A DNA stretch of 12,750 nucleotides from Bacteriovoracaceae bacterium (GTDB lineage: Bacteria; Bdellovibrionota; Bacteriovoracia; Bacteriovoracales; Bacteriovoracaceae): positions 1 through 12,750 of the forward strand of contig JAGOVR010000035.1 in the NCBI GenBank assembly GCA_018060635.1, written 5' to 3'. Made by a program: the position numbers and the translations under genes. This document shows, piece after piece, positions 1 through 7,560 of the stretch (position 1 is its first letter; each line of letters begins with the position of its first letter). The notes beneath the pieces are model-generated. The model had not been told where the DNA came from. It saw only the letters and a program-made list of their open reading frames with translations, and ran no database searches.

Positions 1-428
1 TTCCTGTTTTGGAGGCTTTTTTAAAAAATAAAAAGAAGGGATGGGCCTTATCAGCGAAAGTAGAGTGTTCGCTTCTTTTATGCGGCATGAAGCAAATGCA
101 GAAATTGAACAAGCTTCACCGAAAAAAAGATAAAGTGACAGATGTCATTTCTTTTCCTTGCTATGAATCTTTTGAGTCTTCTTCTCTTAAAAAAGTTAAA
201 GATTTATGTCTAGGGGATATTGTCATTTGCGTTCCTCAAGCAAAAAAGCAAGCACCGCAATTTGGAATTGCTTGGCAAGTGGAGATGATCTATTTATTTA
301 CTCATGGTTTTTTACATTTGTGTGGATGGGATCATGAGCGTTCGTTAAAAGAAGAAAAAAAAATGAATGAGTGGGAAGCAAAACTAGTATCTGCCATTTT
401 AAGTAAATGCCATAAGGAATACTTGTGA
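1..428 (+). CDS. ybeY: Endoribonuclease YbeY, 3' part (5' end outside window)
   Basis: YbeY is a zinc-dependent single-strand endoribonuclease of 16S rRNA maturation and 70S ribosome quality control in the cytoplasm. The reading frame is open from the left edge of the window, so the true start lies upstream; the TTG at 9 is unlikely to be the start. About 141 codons are visible, and the family is usually 150-170 residues. Seen in the sequence: the conserved block KDKVTDVISFP (about 146-178) and the metal-binding signature HGFLHLCGWDH, whose three histidines are encoded at 303-305, 315-317 and 333-335 in the family spacing HxxxHxxxxxH. The stop is TGA at 426-428. The next gene, prfB, starts 56 bases downstream, and a candidate promoter overlaps this stop codon. 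The family assignment is secure; only the N-terminus is unseen. Confidence 0.93.
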   Translation, partial: PVLEAFLKNKKKGWALSAKVECSLLLCGMKQMQKLNKLHRKKDKVTDVISFPCYESFESSSLKKVKDLCLGDIVICVPQAKKQAPQFGIAWQVEMIYLFTHGFLHLCGWDHERSLKEEKKMNEWEAKLVSAILSKCHKEYL

Positions 429-451
429 ATGTTTGGGACTCTTGCTATATA
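423..451 (+). promoter_or_regulatory. Candidate sigma70-type promoter for prfB (extended -10)
   Basis: Seen: TTGTGA at 423-428, a 17-base spacer, then TATATA at 446-451, preceded by TG one base upstream (443-444) to give an extended -10, TGCTATATA. A transcript would start near 458, leaving a leader of roughly 27 bases before the prfB ATG. The -35-like element overlaps the end of ybeY. Spacing and the TG motif fit a housekeeping promoter, but in A+T-rich DNA such matches arise by chance. The same TTGCTATA core recurs before bamA, which mildly supports it. Confidence 0.4.
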
Positions 452-484
452 TGACACTTAGACTCAATACAGTAGGACTAGATT

Positions 485-1628
485 ATGTCACATATTCAGA
501 CCTTAAAATTAGATGAATGTAAAAATAATTTTAAAAACTTTCAAGAATCATTATTAATGATTCGGAGGTCGCTTTGACATTGCCAAAAAGAGTGAGCGTT
601 TAGAAACTATTAAACAGATCGAATCATTGGACGGTTTCTGGCAAGATACTGCTAAGGCTACCGTTATTCAGAAAGAAAAAAATATTTTATTAAATGTGCT
701 GAATGAGTTCAAAAGTCTTGAGACTATGATGGCAGATTTTGTGGTTTTATTAGAATTTGTGGGACAAGCAAAAGAGACAGAAGCAGAAATGTTAACGCAG
801 GAAACGATTGATCTTTATATAAATATTGAGAAACAAATAAAAGATTTAGAGCAAAAGGCCCTACTCTCAGAAGAGATGGATGTTAAAAATGCTATTGTTT
901 CTATTAATGCAGGAGCTGGGGGAACAGAATCTTGCGATTGGGCACAAATGCTGTTTCGAATGATAACTCGTTTTGTACAAGAAAAAAAATTCAAATTAGT
1001 CGTGTTAGATGTGCAAACAGGAGAAGTAGCGGGAATAAAATCCTGCACCTTTTTAGTGGAAGGATCTTTTGCTTTTGGACTTTTGAAATCTGAAACAGGG
1101 ATTCATCGATTGGTGCGCATATCACCTTTTGATACTAATGCCAGAAGACATACTTCTTTTGCCTCAATATTTGTGAGCCCTGAAGTAGAGGAAGATATTC
1201 AAATTGAGATTCACGAAAAAGATCTTAAAATTGATGTTTTTCGTGCAGGTGGTGCAGGAGGACAATCCGTTAATACAACTGATTCCGCTGTAAGAATGAC
1301 CCATCTTCCCACAGGTATTGTAGTGAACTGTCAAAATGAAAGATCACAAGTTCAAAATAAGTTGATGGCTATGAAAGTTTTGAAATCTAGACTTTACGAA
1401 AGAGCTATGGAAGAACAAAGGGCTAAGCAAGAAGTGATTAATGCAGGAAAAAAAGAAATTGGTTGGGGTTCACAGATTAGATCTTATGTTTTGCATCCTT
1501 ATAAGTTAGTTAAAGATCATCGGACAGGGGCAGAGGTAAGTTCTGCAGAGGGTGTTTTAGATGGTGATTTGGATTTTTTTATTAAGTCCTATCTCCAGCA
1601 AAAATCAGAGCAAAAGGTGACAGAGTAA
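485..1628 (+). CDS. prfB: Peptide chain release factor 2, expressed by +1 programmed frameshift
   Basis: RF2 recognises UGA and UAA stop codons and triggers peptidyl-tRNA hydrolysis. Translation starts at ATG 485, because an in-frame TAG lies at 479-481; AGGA at 474-477 is the ribosome site. Thirty codons are read to CTT 572-574, then an in-frame TGA (575-577) is met. Shifting +1 to GAC at 576 continues through 350 more codons to TAA 1626-1628, giving 380 residues (E. coli RF2 has 365). The joined protein reads RRSL-DIAKKSERLE, matching the family across the junction. The stop-recognition tripeptide SPF is at about residues 213-215, which marks RF2 rather than RF1. The catalytic GGQ is at about 258-260 within RAGGAGGQSVNTTDSAVRMT. 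The frameshift should give autoregulation by RF2 level. The TTG at 627, which opens the longer frame, is an internal Leu codon, not a start. Confidence 0.95.
564..578 (+). other. prfB +1 programmed ribosomal frameshift site
   Basis: The element contains an internal Shine-Dalgarno-like GGAGG (564-568), a three-base spacer TCG (569-571), the slippery codon CTT (572-574), the in-frame stop TGA (575-577) and a following C (578). Known from E. coli prfB: an anti-SD pairing site three bases before CUU, and the weak terminator context UGAC, together drive tRNA-Leu slippage to UUU. All these parts are present here with the same spacing. Low RF2 slows termination and favours the shift, while high RF2 terminates at residue 30. 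The homologous protein continues precisely in the +1 frame, so a sequencing error is a much poorer explanation. Confidence 0.95.
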
Positions 1629-1669
1629 AAAGATAAATAAAGGGCTAAAAATATACAGGAAGGTTTTTT

Positions 1670-3196
1670 ATGAGTAATAAGTACACAGACAAATGGTTAA
1701 ATTTATACAATGACCAAATGCAAATTCGCCTAGAAAAAGTAAAAAAAATTAAGACAGAGAGAAATCCCTATCGCAATGGATATCGTCCTGATGTCACTGC
1801 TAAGGAACTGATTAAAGAATATGAATCGCAAGAAAATATTGGCGAGACTAAAAATTATAGTCTGGCAGGTAGAGTTATGATCGTTAGAGCTTTTGGGAAA
1901 GCGGCTTTTGTGAAATTGGATGATGGATCGGATAATTTTCAAATATATATTCGTCAAGACATCCTACCTGCAGAAGATTTTAAAGAATATGAAATGGTGG
2001 ATCATGCCGATATTATTTTTGTACAAGGCCAAGTGTTTAAGACTCAAAAGGGAGAGTTAAGTCTCAAAGCCACACAGTTTAAGATTTTAACTAAAGCACT
2101 AAGGCCTTTACCTGAAAAATATCATGGTTTAACTGATCCAGAAATTTGTTATCGTCAGCGCTACTTGGATATGATTATGAATTCTGAAACAAGAAAAAAA
2201 TTACAGATTCGTTCAGAAATTGTGCATTATATTCGAGAATGTTTTTATAAAAGTGGTTATCTAGAGGTAGAAACTCCTATGCTACACTCTATTGCAGGAG
2301 GTGCTACGGCCAGACCTTTTCATACCCATCATAACGCATTAGATATGGAGCTTTTTTTAAGGATTGCACCAGAGCTTCATCTAAAACGACTTATTGTCGG
2401 AGGATATACTAAAGTTTTTGAGATGAATCGTTGTTTCCGCAATGAAGGTTTATCAGTTAAGCATAACCCTGAATTTACTTCAGTAGAATATTATGAGGCT
2501 TATGCTACTTGTGCTGATCAGATGCATTTTACGGAAGAGATTATTTGCCATACGGTACAAAAAGTTTTGAATAAAGAAATTATTTATTACGGGGAAAAGG
2601 AAATATCTTTTAAGCGTCCTTTTAAGAAAATAACTATGAGAGATTCACTAGTTCAAATAGGTGATTTAGTTTTGAGTGATTTGCAAACAGTTGAGTCCCT
2701 CTCAAAAGCCTTGGCTAAGCGAGGAGTTGATGAGCTTAAAATTGGGAAGACACAATCTCTAGGCTCTCTTATTAATATTGCCTTTGAAGAATTAGTTGAG
2801 GCCAAGCTTATTCAACCTACTTTTATTTCAGAGTATCCAGTCGAAATTTCACCTTTAGCTCGCCGCAATGATGATAATCCTCAATTTGTCGATCGTTTTG
2901 AATTATTTATAAATGGCTGGGAAATTTCCAATGCTTTTTCAGAGCTTAATGATCCCATTGAACAATTAGAGCGTTTTGCTGATCAGGCCCTTAAAAAAGA
3001 ACAAGGAGATCTTGAAGCTTGCGATGTTGATTATGATTATGTTCGAGCTTTAGAATATGGGATGCCACCTACAGCAGGAGCGGCAATTGGAATTGATCGA
3101 TTTTGTATGTTGCTCACTTCTAGTGAAACGATTCGAGATGTCATTTGTTTTCCTTTGCTTAAAAAAGAAGTCTTCTTTGAGGAAGAACAGAAATGA
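1670..3196 (+). CDS. lysS: Lysyl-tRNA synthetase, class II
   Basis: This enzyme charges tRNA-Lys with lysine, using ATP, in the cytoplasm. It has 508 residues, about the usual length (E. coli about 505). Seen: a charged N-terminal helix followed by RNPYRNGYRPDVTA; an OB-fold anticodon-binding domain at about 64-145 (YSLAGRVMIVRAFGKAAFVKL); a motif 1 region at about 195-210 (GYLEVETPML); motif 2 at about 250-276, including NRCFRNEGLSVKHNPEFTS; the GWEISNAFSELNDP block at 416-429; and motif 3 at about 468-482 (TAGAAIGIDRFCMLL). These are diagnostic for class II LysRS rather than AspRS or AsnRS. The start is ATG 1670, with a strong AGGAAGG at 1657-1663. It lies 41 bases after prfB with no terminator visible, and the lol permease starts 15 bases after its stop, so it is probably cotranscribed with both. 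Confidence 0.97.
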   Translation: MSNKYTDKWLNLYNDQMQIRLEKVKKIKTERNPYRNGYRPDVTAKELIKEYESQENIGETKNYSLAGRVMIVRAFGKAAFVKLDDGSDNFQIYIRQDILPAEDFKEYEMVDHADIIFVQGQVFKTQKGELSLKATQFKILTKALRPLPEKYHGLTDPEICYRQRYLDMIMNSETRKKLQIRSEIVHYIRECFYKSGYLEVETPMLHSIAGGATARPFHTHHNALDMELFLRIAPELHLKRLIVGGYTKVFEMNRCFRNEGLSVKHNPEFTSVEYYEAYATCADQMHFTEEIICHTVQKVLNKEIIYYGEKEISFKRPFKKITMRDSLVQIGDLVLSDLQTVESLSKALAKRGVDELKIGKTQSLGSLINIAFEELVEAKLIQPTFISEYPVEISPLARRNDDNPQFVDRFELFINGWEISNAFSELNDPIEQLERFADQALKKEQGDLEACDVDYDYVRALEYGMPPTAGAAIGIDRFCMLLTSSETIRDVICFPLLKKEVFFEEEQK

Positions 3197-3211
3197 TTCT
3201 AAGGATGAAGT

Positions 3212-4435
3212 ATGTCCTTTAAGCATTGGCTAAAAACATTTCTTTATGGAAAATCTTCTATCCGTCTTTGTATTGCTGTTATTTTAAGTTTTTCTTTCTC
3301 CATTGCGGTAACCCTATCCACTGTTGGTATTATGGATGGGTTTGAGGAATTACTTATTTCTCATTTAAATTCTTCGGTAGGAGATATTAAGCTTTCTTCT
3401 TCTTTGCGATTTATACAATCAGAAGAGTTAAAAAAAATTTATAATACTTTAAATGAGTCCGACATAGGAATGGCGACAGATTTTTTGCAAACAGAAGGGT
3501 TTTTAATGAATGAAAAGAGCTCAAAAGGAGTTCTTATCAGAGGTGTTGACCCAACATCTTTTTCTCAAGTAATTAACATTTCTTTTCCTAAAATTATTAA
3601 AGAGCAAGATCTCTTCTTAGGGGCAGAGCTTGCCCGAGAATTAAAATTAAAACCAAATGACCCAGTTGTTATTGCGTTTTCTAAAGGCAATAAAACGATT
3701 GAAGGTTTACCTTTCTTATATCAGGGAATTTATCGTGGAAGTTTGTATCATGGAATTCATGAGCAAGATGCTCGTCTCGTTTATATGCATCTGGAAAAAC
3801 TTCGAGATTTGATTCATGCCAAAGGGCAATCCAATGTTATGTTTATGAAGCTTTCTTCTCATCTCCCAAAAACTAGACAAGAAACTAGAAAAGAAAAGCA
3901 ACAAAGAATCAAAGAACAGATTGTAGCGTTAAAAGAAAAAATTTCCGAGGACTATGAATTAAGGCCTTATTGGAGTGACTTTTCTAGTTTAATTCAAGCT
4001 GTTGAAATAGAAAAAACAACTATTTTAATTATTCTACAGATTATTGTCCTTATCTCTATCTTTAACATGGCGGCGTTTGTTACTTTTTTAAAAGAAAAAA
4101 AAGCACAAGAAATTTTTATGCTTAGGACACTAGGCCTCTCTCAAAAAAGATTACTGTATTTTTGGAGCCTCTTTCTTTTCTTTATTTGGATCTTATCTTG
4201 TTTAGGTTCTATTCTTTTTTGTATTTTTTTTAATTGGTCCTTAGGTTATTTTTCCTTTTTAAAATTACCGAGTAGTATTTATGTTTTAGATCATTTATCG
4301 CTCCATTTACATGGAAGTGATTATGGGTTGGTTTTTGGTCTCTCTTTGATTTGGGTGGTGGGGCTTATGTTTTTTTTAAAACGCTATTTTAGGCGTGGAA
4401 GTATTTTAGCTAATTTACGTAAAGAATTTTCTTAA
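3212..4435 (+). CDS. lolC: Lipoprotein-releasing ABC transporter permease, LolC/LolE type
   Basis: This inner-membrane subunit would, with LolD, extract outer-membrane lipoproteins from the inner membrane and hand them to LolA. It has 407 residues, like E. coli LolC/LolE (about 400-414). Seen: a first membrane helix at about 19-40, a large periplasmic domain at about 43-265, and three C-terminal helices at about 269-292, 315-342 and 370-390, the topology of the family. The coupling region after helix 2, KEKKAQEIFMLRTLGLSQ, matches the family pattern of xxEIAILRTLG. The start ATG 3212 has AAGGA at 3201-3205. A Lys/Glu/Gln-rich stretch at about 220-247 looks like an extra charged helix in the periplasmic domain. 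Only one permease gene is adjacent, so the complex may be a LolF-like homodimer, or a second permease may lie elsewhere. LolC versus LolE naming is not decidable from sequence alone. Confidence 0.9.
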   Translation: MSFKHWLKTFLYGKSSIRLCIAVILSFSFSIAVTLSTVGIMDGFEELLISHLNSSVGDIKLSSSLRFIQSEELKKIYNTLNESDIGMATDFLQTEGFLMNEKSSKGVLIRGVDPTSFSQVINISFPKIIKEQDLFLGAELARELKLKPNDPVVIAFSKGNKTIEGLPFLYQGIYRGSLYHGIHEQDARLVYMHLEKLRDLIHAKGQSNVMFMKLSSHLPKTRQETRKEKQQRIKEQIVALKEKISEDYELRPYWSDFSSLIQAVEIEKTTILIILQIIVLISIFNMAAFVTFLKEKKAQEIFMLRTLGLSQKRLLYFWSLFLFFIWILSCLGSILFCIFFNWSLGYFSFLKLPSSIYVLDHLSLHLHGSDYGLVFGLSLIWVVGLMFFLKRYFRRGSILANLRKEFS

Positions 4436-4436
4436 G

Positions 4437-4456
4437 TAAGGTCACATAATACCTTA
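4437..4456 (+). promoter_or_regulatory. Short inverted repeat next to the lolD ribosome site
   Basis: TAAGGT (4437-4442) and ACCTTA (4451-4456) are perfect reverse complements separated by eight bases. The right arm ends in the first base of AGGA (4456-4459), the likely ribosome site of lolD. In mRNA this could form a six-pair hairpin beside the SD and tune lolD translation relative to the permease. There is no T-run after it, so it is not an intrinsic terminator. It may be chance. Confidence 0.25.
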
Positions 4457-4465
4457 GGACTATAT

Positions 4466-5122
4466 ATGCAAATAAGAGTTGAAAATATTGTTAAAAACTT
4501 TGGTCCCACTCAAGTTCTGAGAGGGATTAGTCTTAATATGAGCGCGGGAGAGGCTCTTGTCTTACAAGGAGCTTCAGGTTCAGGAAAGTCGACTCTTTTA
4601 TATCTTTTAGGAGGACTAGACCATCCAACCTCGGGATCAATTTTTGTCTCTAATAAAAATATTTCTCAAATGAAGGATGAGGATTTGGCCTATTATCGTA
4701 ATAGATTCTTAGGATTTATTTTTCAATTTCATTACTTACTTCCTTCCATGAACTGTTTAGACAATATTTATCTTCCTGCTCGTATTGCGGGAGTTGCAAT
4801 TGATTCAATTCAAAAACGTATTTTTTCTCTGGCAGAGCGGTTAGAAGTGACAGCTTGTCTTAAGAAGTTTCCTTATGAAATTTCAGGAGGAGAGCAACAG
4901 CGTATAAATATCGTAAGAGCATTATCATTAAATCCCCCCATTTTACTTTGTGATGAACCGACGGGAAATTTGGATTCTAAGACTTCTCAGAAAGTTATTG
5001 CACTTATTCGCGAGATGAGTAAAGAAAAAGGCACAACTCTTTTAATCGTGACACATGATAATTCCATTGCAGAGCAGTTTCCTCGTCGTATTTTAATTCA
5101 AGATGGTCTTATAAAGAGTTAG
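4466..5122 (+). CDS. lolD: Lipoprotein-releasing system ATP-binding protein LolD
   Basis: This cytoplasmic ATPase powers lipoprotein release by the Lol permease. It has 218 residues (E. coli LolD has 233). Seen: Walker A GASGSGKST at 35-43, Q-loop FQF with Q87, ABC signature ISGGEQQR at 139-146, Walker B ILLCDEPTGNLD at 159-170 with catalytic E164, and the H-loop histidine at 197 in VTHD. The MacB/LolD/FtsE group is recognised by FQFHYLLPSMNCLDN and GNLDSKTS. Immediate linkage to a LolC/E-type permease (30 bases apart) favours LolD over MacB or FtsE. The start ATG 4466 has AGGA at 4456-4459. A 98-base gap and a candidate new promoter follow, so this is probably the last gene of its unit. Confidence 0.93.
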   Translation: MQIRVENIVKNFGPTQVLRGISLNMSAGEALVLQGASGSGKSTLLYLLGGLDHPTSGSIFVSNKNISQMKDEDLAYYRNRFLGFIFQFHYLLPSMNCLDNIYLPARIAGVAIDSIQKRIFSLAERLEVTACLKKFPYEISGGEQQRINIVRALSLNPPILLCDEPTGNLDSKTSQKVIALIREMSKEKGTTLLIVTHDNSIAEQFPRRILIQDGLIKS

Positions 5123-5134
5123 AAGACGCGGCGC

Positions 5135-5147
5135 ACTAGTCTCTAGT
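5135..5147 (+). repeat. Small inverted repeat in the lolD-bamA gap
   Basis: ACTAG (5135-5139) and CTAGT (5143-5147) are perfect reverse complements around a three-base loop TCT. The stem is short and weak, with no U-run after it, so it is a poor terminator. It lies just upstream of the candidate -10 at 5156-5161, over the normal -35 zone, where a regulator could bind. Function is unproven. Confidence 0.2.
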
Positions 5148-5153
5148 AAGTTT

Positions 5154-5161
5154 GCTATAAA
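5154..5161 (+). promoter_or_regulatory. Candidate extended -10 promoter for bamA-lpx genes
   Basis: TTTGCTATAAA in the 98-base lolD-bamA gap contains TATAAA (5156-5161), one base after TG (5153-5154), a good extended -10. No convincing TTGACA-like -35 is visible 16-18 bases upstream, which extended -10 promoters can tolerate. Transcription would start near 5168, giving a leader of about 50 bases. It shares TTGCTATA with the candidate prfB promoter. This gap is the largest in the window and the natural place for a unit boundary. Confidence 0.38.
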
Positions 5162-5220
5162 GTTGGTAGCATCCCTTGGAATAAAAATCAGTCGTTCTCG
5201 TAGGCACTTTTGGAGCTCTC

Positions 5221-7539
5221 ATGAAATGTAGGGGCATTAGCTTCCTTTTTATTTTTTTTAGTTTTTTTTTCTTTGCATTACAAGTCTCGGCTATTGAAGG
5301 TAATGGAGATTTAGGCGAGGAAAAAATTTATTTTAAAGTAGAAGTGATAGAGATAAAAGGTTTACGAAAAGTTGAAAAAGAGGCCATCTTAGAGCGAATT
5401 CAAATTAAAGAGGGCATGGATGTTACCAACTACAATCTGCGCTCAGATATTAAAAGAATTTATAATTTAAAATATTTTGATGCGGTCGAAGCTCATCATC
5501 AATTAGTAGAAGGGAAAAATCATTTAGTTTTTGAAGTGATAGAGCGACCCATTGTTTCAGATATCTTAATTGATGGTAATAGTGGAATCTCAGATAGTGA
5601 TTTAAAAGAACATATCAAAACTAAACAACATAATATTTTAGATGAAGATGGCTTAAAAAATGATTTACAAAAATTAAAGAAAGCTTACGAAGAGAAAGGG
5701 TATTTTCTGGCCAATGTAAACTATGTTCTCCAACCAGACGGTGCGGAGAAAGTTAAAGTCGTCTTTCAAGTAGAAGAGAATACTAAAATTAAAGTTAAGA
5801 GTATTTTATTTTTAGGAAATAAAGGTATTTCTGATTTAGAGCTTAAGGCTGTCATGAAAACTAGAGAAAACTCTCTTCTTTCTTTTATGAATCAAGCAGG
5901 AAATTATAGGGAAGTTGATTTTCAGGAAGATATTGAGCGCATTAAATATTTTTATCGCACCAAAGGCTACTTACAAATGAATTTAGAAGTGCCTATGGTG
6001 ACTATTTCTGAAGATAAAAAATGGGTTTTTCTAACCGTTAAAATTAATGAAGGAGATCAGTATTTTATTGAAGATATCATTTTTAATGGAGACCTTCTTT
6101 ATACCAATGAAGAACTTATAGAAAAAATGACTTCTAAAAAAGAGAAAGTCTACTCAGAAGAATTTATTCGTCAGGATATTCAGGCGTTGACAGAAGCTTA
6201 TCAAGATAAAGGTTATGCTTTTGTAAACGTTATTCATAATTTAGATATAGTGGAAGGGGCTGAAAAAAAAGTAAATCTCATCTTAACTTTTGAGAAAGGA
6301 ACGCTCGCACAGTTTGGAACCATTACAATCAAAGGTAACAACAGAACTCGTGATAAGGTTATTCGTCGAGAGCTTAAGATCCATGAAGGGATGCAGTTTT
6401 CTGGAACAGAACTTAGAAAATCCAAAGAGCGAGTAAATCGTTTAGGTTTCTTTGAAAAAGAGAGTGTAGTTTTTAATAAAATTTCTCCTAAAGATAAAGA
6501 AGGTGTTGTTGATATCGAAGTTTTAGTGCAGGAGCGTAATACAGGACAGCTTAATTTTGGATTAGGTTATTCTTCTGTGACCAAAGCTTTTGTGCAAGCC
6601 TCAATTTCTCAAAATAATTTTCAAGGCAAAGGACAAAATCTTACACTGAGTGCTCAGCTTTCTAAATTTAATCAGACCTATAATTTAGGTTTTACAGAGC
6701 CTTATTTTTTAGATTCAAAGTGGAGTTTAGGCGGAGATATTTTTAAAACACAAAATAATTTTAGTCGGTCTCTTTCTTATCAGCGCAATGGATTTGATGT
6801 ACGAACAGGGCATCCTATTTTCGAAAATACGAGGATTTTTGCTACCTATAAATATGAAGATACTAATCTACGAAATATTTTTGATCCCACCATTAATCCT
6901 TCTTTGGAAAACGGTGTGGCTTCTTCACTTACGACCTCTCTTATTTTAGATAAAAGAAATAATATTTTTGAACCGAGTAAAGGTTTCTATGGTGATGTAT
7001 CTTTTGAGTACACGGGGCTAGGAGGAGATCAGCGTTGGACTAGGGCCGAATTAGAAGGGCGTTATTATTATAGTCCTTACGGTGATTTTGTTTTGCGTAG
7101 TCGTTTGTTAGCTCAACAGCTCTTTGAATCATCTGAGCGAGCTGTTCCCAGAACTCAAAAATATACTATGGGAGGACCTCGTAATATGCGTGGTTATAGT
7201 TTTGAAGATATTGGACCTCTTATTCAAGCTCCTGACGTTAACGGAAATCTTAGGACGTTTAATAAAGGGGGACTTGCTTCTATTTTAGGAACATTAGAGT
7301 TAGAGCATCCTTTAGTGAAAGAAGCTGGAATCAAGTGGGTTTTATTTTTTGATGCAGGAAATGTCTATGAGAGAGGATTAATCAAAGGAGGAGATTACTC
7401 CTTGCGCTATGATTATGGTTTTGGTTTCCGTTGGTTTTCTCCTGTGGGAATTTTACGTTTTGAATTTGGTTATCCTCTGGCGAAGAAAGATCGTGAGGCA
7501 GGTAGTCAATTCAACTTTGATATGGGACAATTGTTCTAA
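5221..7539 (+). CDS. bamA: Outer membrane protein assembly factor BamA
   Basis: BamA is the Omp85-family core of the BAM complex, which folds and inserts beta-barrels into the outer membrane. It has 772 residues (E. coli has 810). Seen: a Phe-rich Sec signal peptide at 1-24 with cleavage after VSA; five POTRA domains at roughly 38-110, 111-188, 189-279, 280-361 and 362-440, each with the GY/GF-type turn; and a 16-strand-type barrel at about 441-772. The conserved lid-loop motif RGY is at 657-659, within GGPRNMRGYS. The last residue is Phe (FNFDMGQLF), the usual barrel signal. Five POTRAs separate it from TamA (three) and from two-partner secretion transporters (two). The start ATG 5221 has GGAG at 5212-5215. 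skp follows 21 bases later, a common bamA partner arrangement. Confidence 0.97.
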   Translation: MKCRGISFLFIFFSFFFFALQVSAIEGNGDLGEEKIYFKVEVIEIKGLRKVEKEAILERIQIKEGMDVTNYNLRSDIKRIYNLKYFDAVEAHHQLVEGKNHLVFEVIERPIVSDILIDGNSGISDSDLKEHIKTKQHNILDEDGLKNDLQKLKKAYEEKGYFLANVNYVLQPDGAEKVKVVFQVEENTKIKVKSILFLGNKGISDLELKAVMKTRENSLLSFMNQAGNYREVDFQEDIERIKYFYRTKGYLQMNLEVPMVTISEDKKWVFLTVKINEGDQYFIEDIIFNGDLLYTNEELIEKMTSKKEKVYSEEFIRQDIQALTEAYQDKGYAFVNVIHNLDIVEGAEKKVNLILTFEKGTLAQFGTITIKGNNRTRDKVIRRELKIHEGMQFSGTELRKSKERVNRLGFFEKESVVFNKISPKDKEGVVDIEVLVQERNTGQLNFGLGYSSVTKAFVQASISQNNFQGKGQNLTLSAQLSKFNQTYNLGFTEPYFLDSKWSLGGDIFKTQNNFSRSLSYQRNGFDVRTGHPIFENTRIFATYKYEDTNLRNIFDPTINPSLENGVASSLTTSLILDKRNNIFEPSKGFYGDVSFEYTGLGGDQRWTRAELEGRYYYSPYGDFVLRSRLLAQQLFESSERAVPRTQKYTMGGPRNMRGYSFEDIGPLIQAPDVNGNLRTFNKGGLASILGTLELEHPLVKEAGIKWVLFFDAGNVYERGLIKGGDYSLRYDYGFGFRWFSPVGILRFEFGYPLAKKDREAGSQFNFDMGQLF

Positions 7540-7560
7540 TTTTAGAAGAAAGGAGTTTTT

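Noticed and set aside
627..629. TTG as a start codon for a 333-residue RF2
   Set aside because: Homology continues upstream through 576 to the frameshift site, and no ribosome site precedes 627; this TTG is an internal Leu codon.
815..1048. Open frame on the minus strand inside prfB, with similar ones at 1730-1957, 3716-3904, 6234-6425 and 11895-12086
   Set aside because: All lie opposite strongly supported genes, have low-complexity translations without recognisable domains, and are explained by codon bias of the real gene.
5135..5160. Intrinsic terminator after lolD
   Set aside because: The stem has only five pairs and is not followed by a T run.
5123..5220. Possible small RNA or tRNA in the lolD-bamA gap
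   Set aside because: No cloverleaf, no T-arm GTTC pattern and no stable long stem are visible; it reads as a leader and promoter region.
5246..5270. Runs of 5, 8 and 9 T in the bamA signal-peptide region, a possible phase-variation tract
   Set aside because: They encode a plain Phe-rich hydrophobic core, bamA is normally essential, and similar T runs occur elsewhere in this A+T-rich window, for example near 4371.
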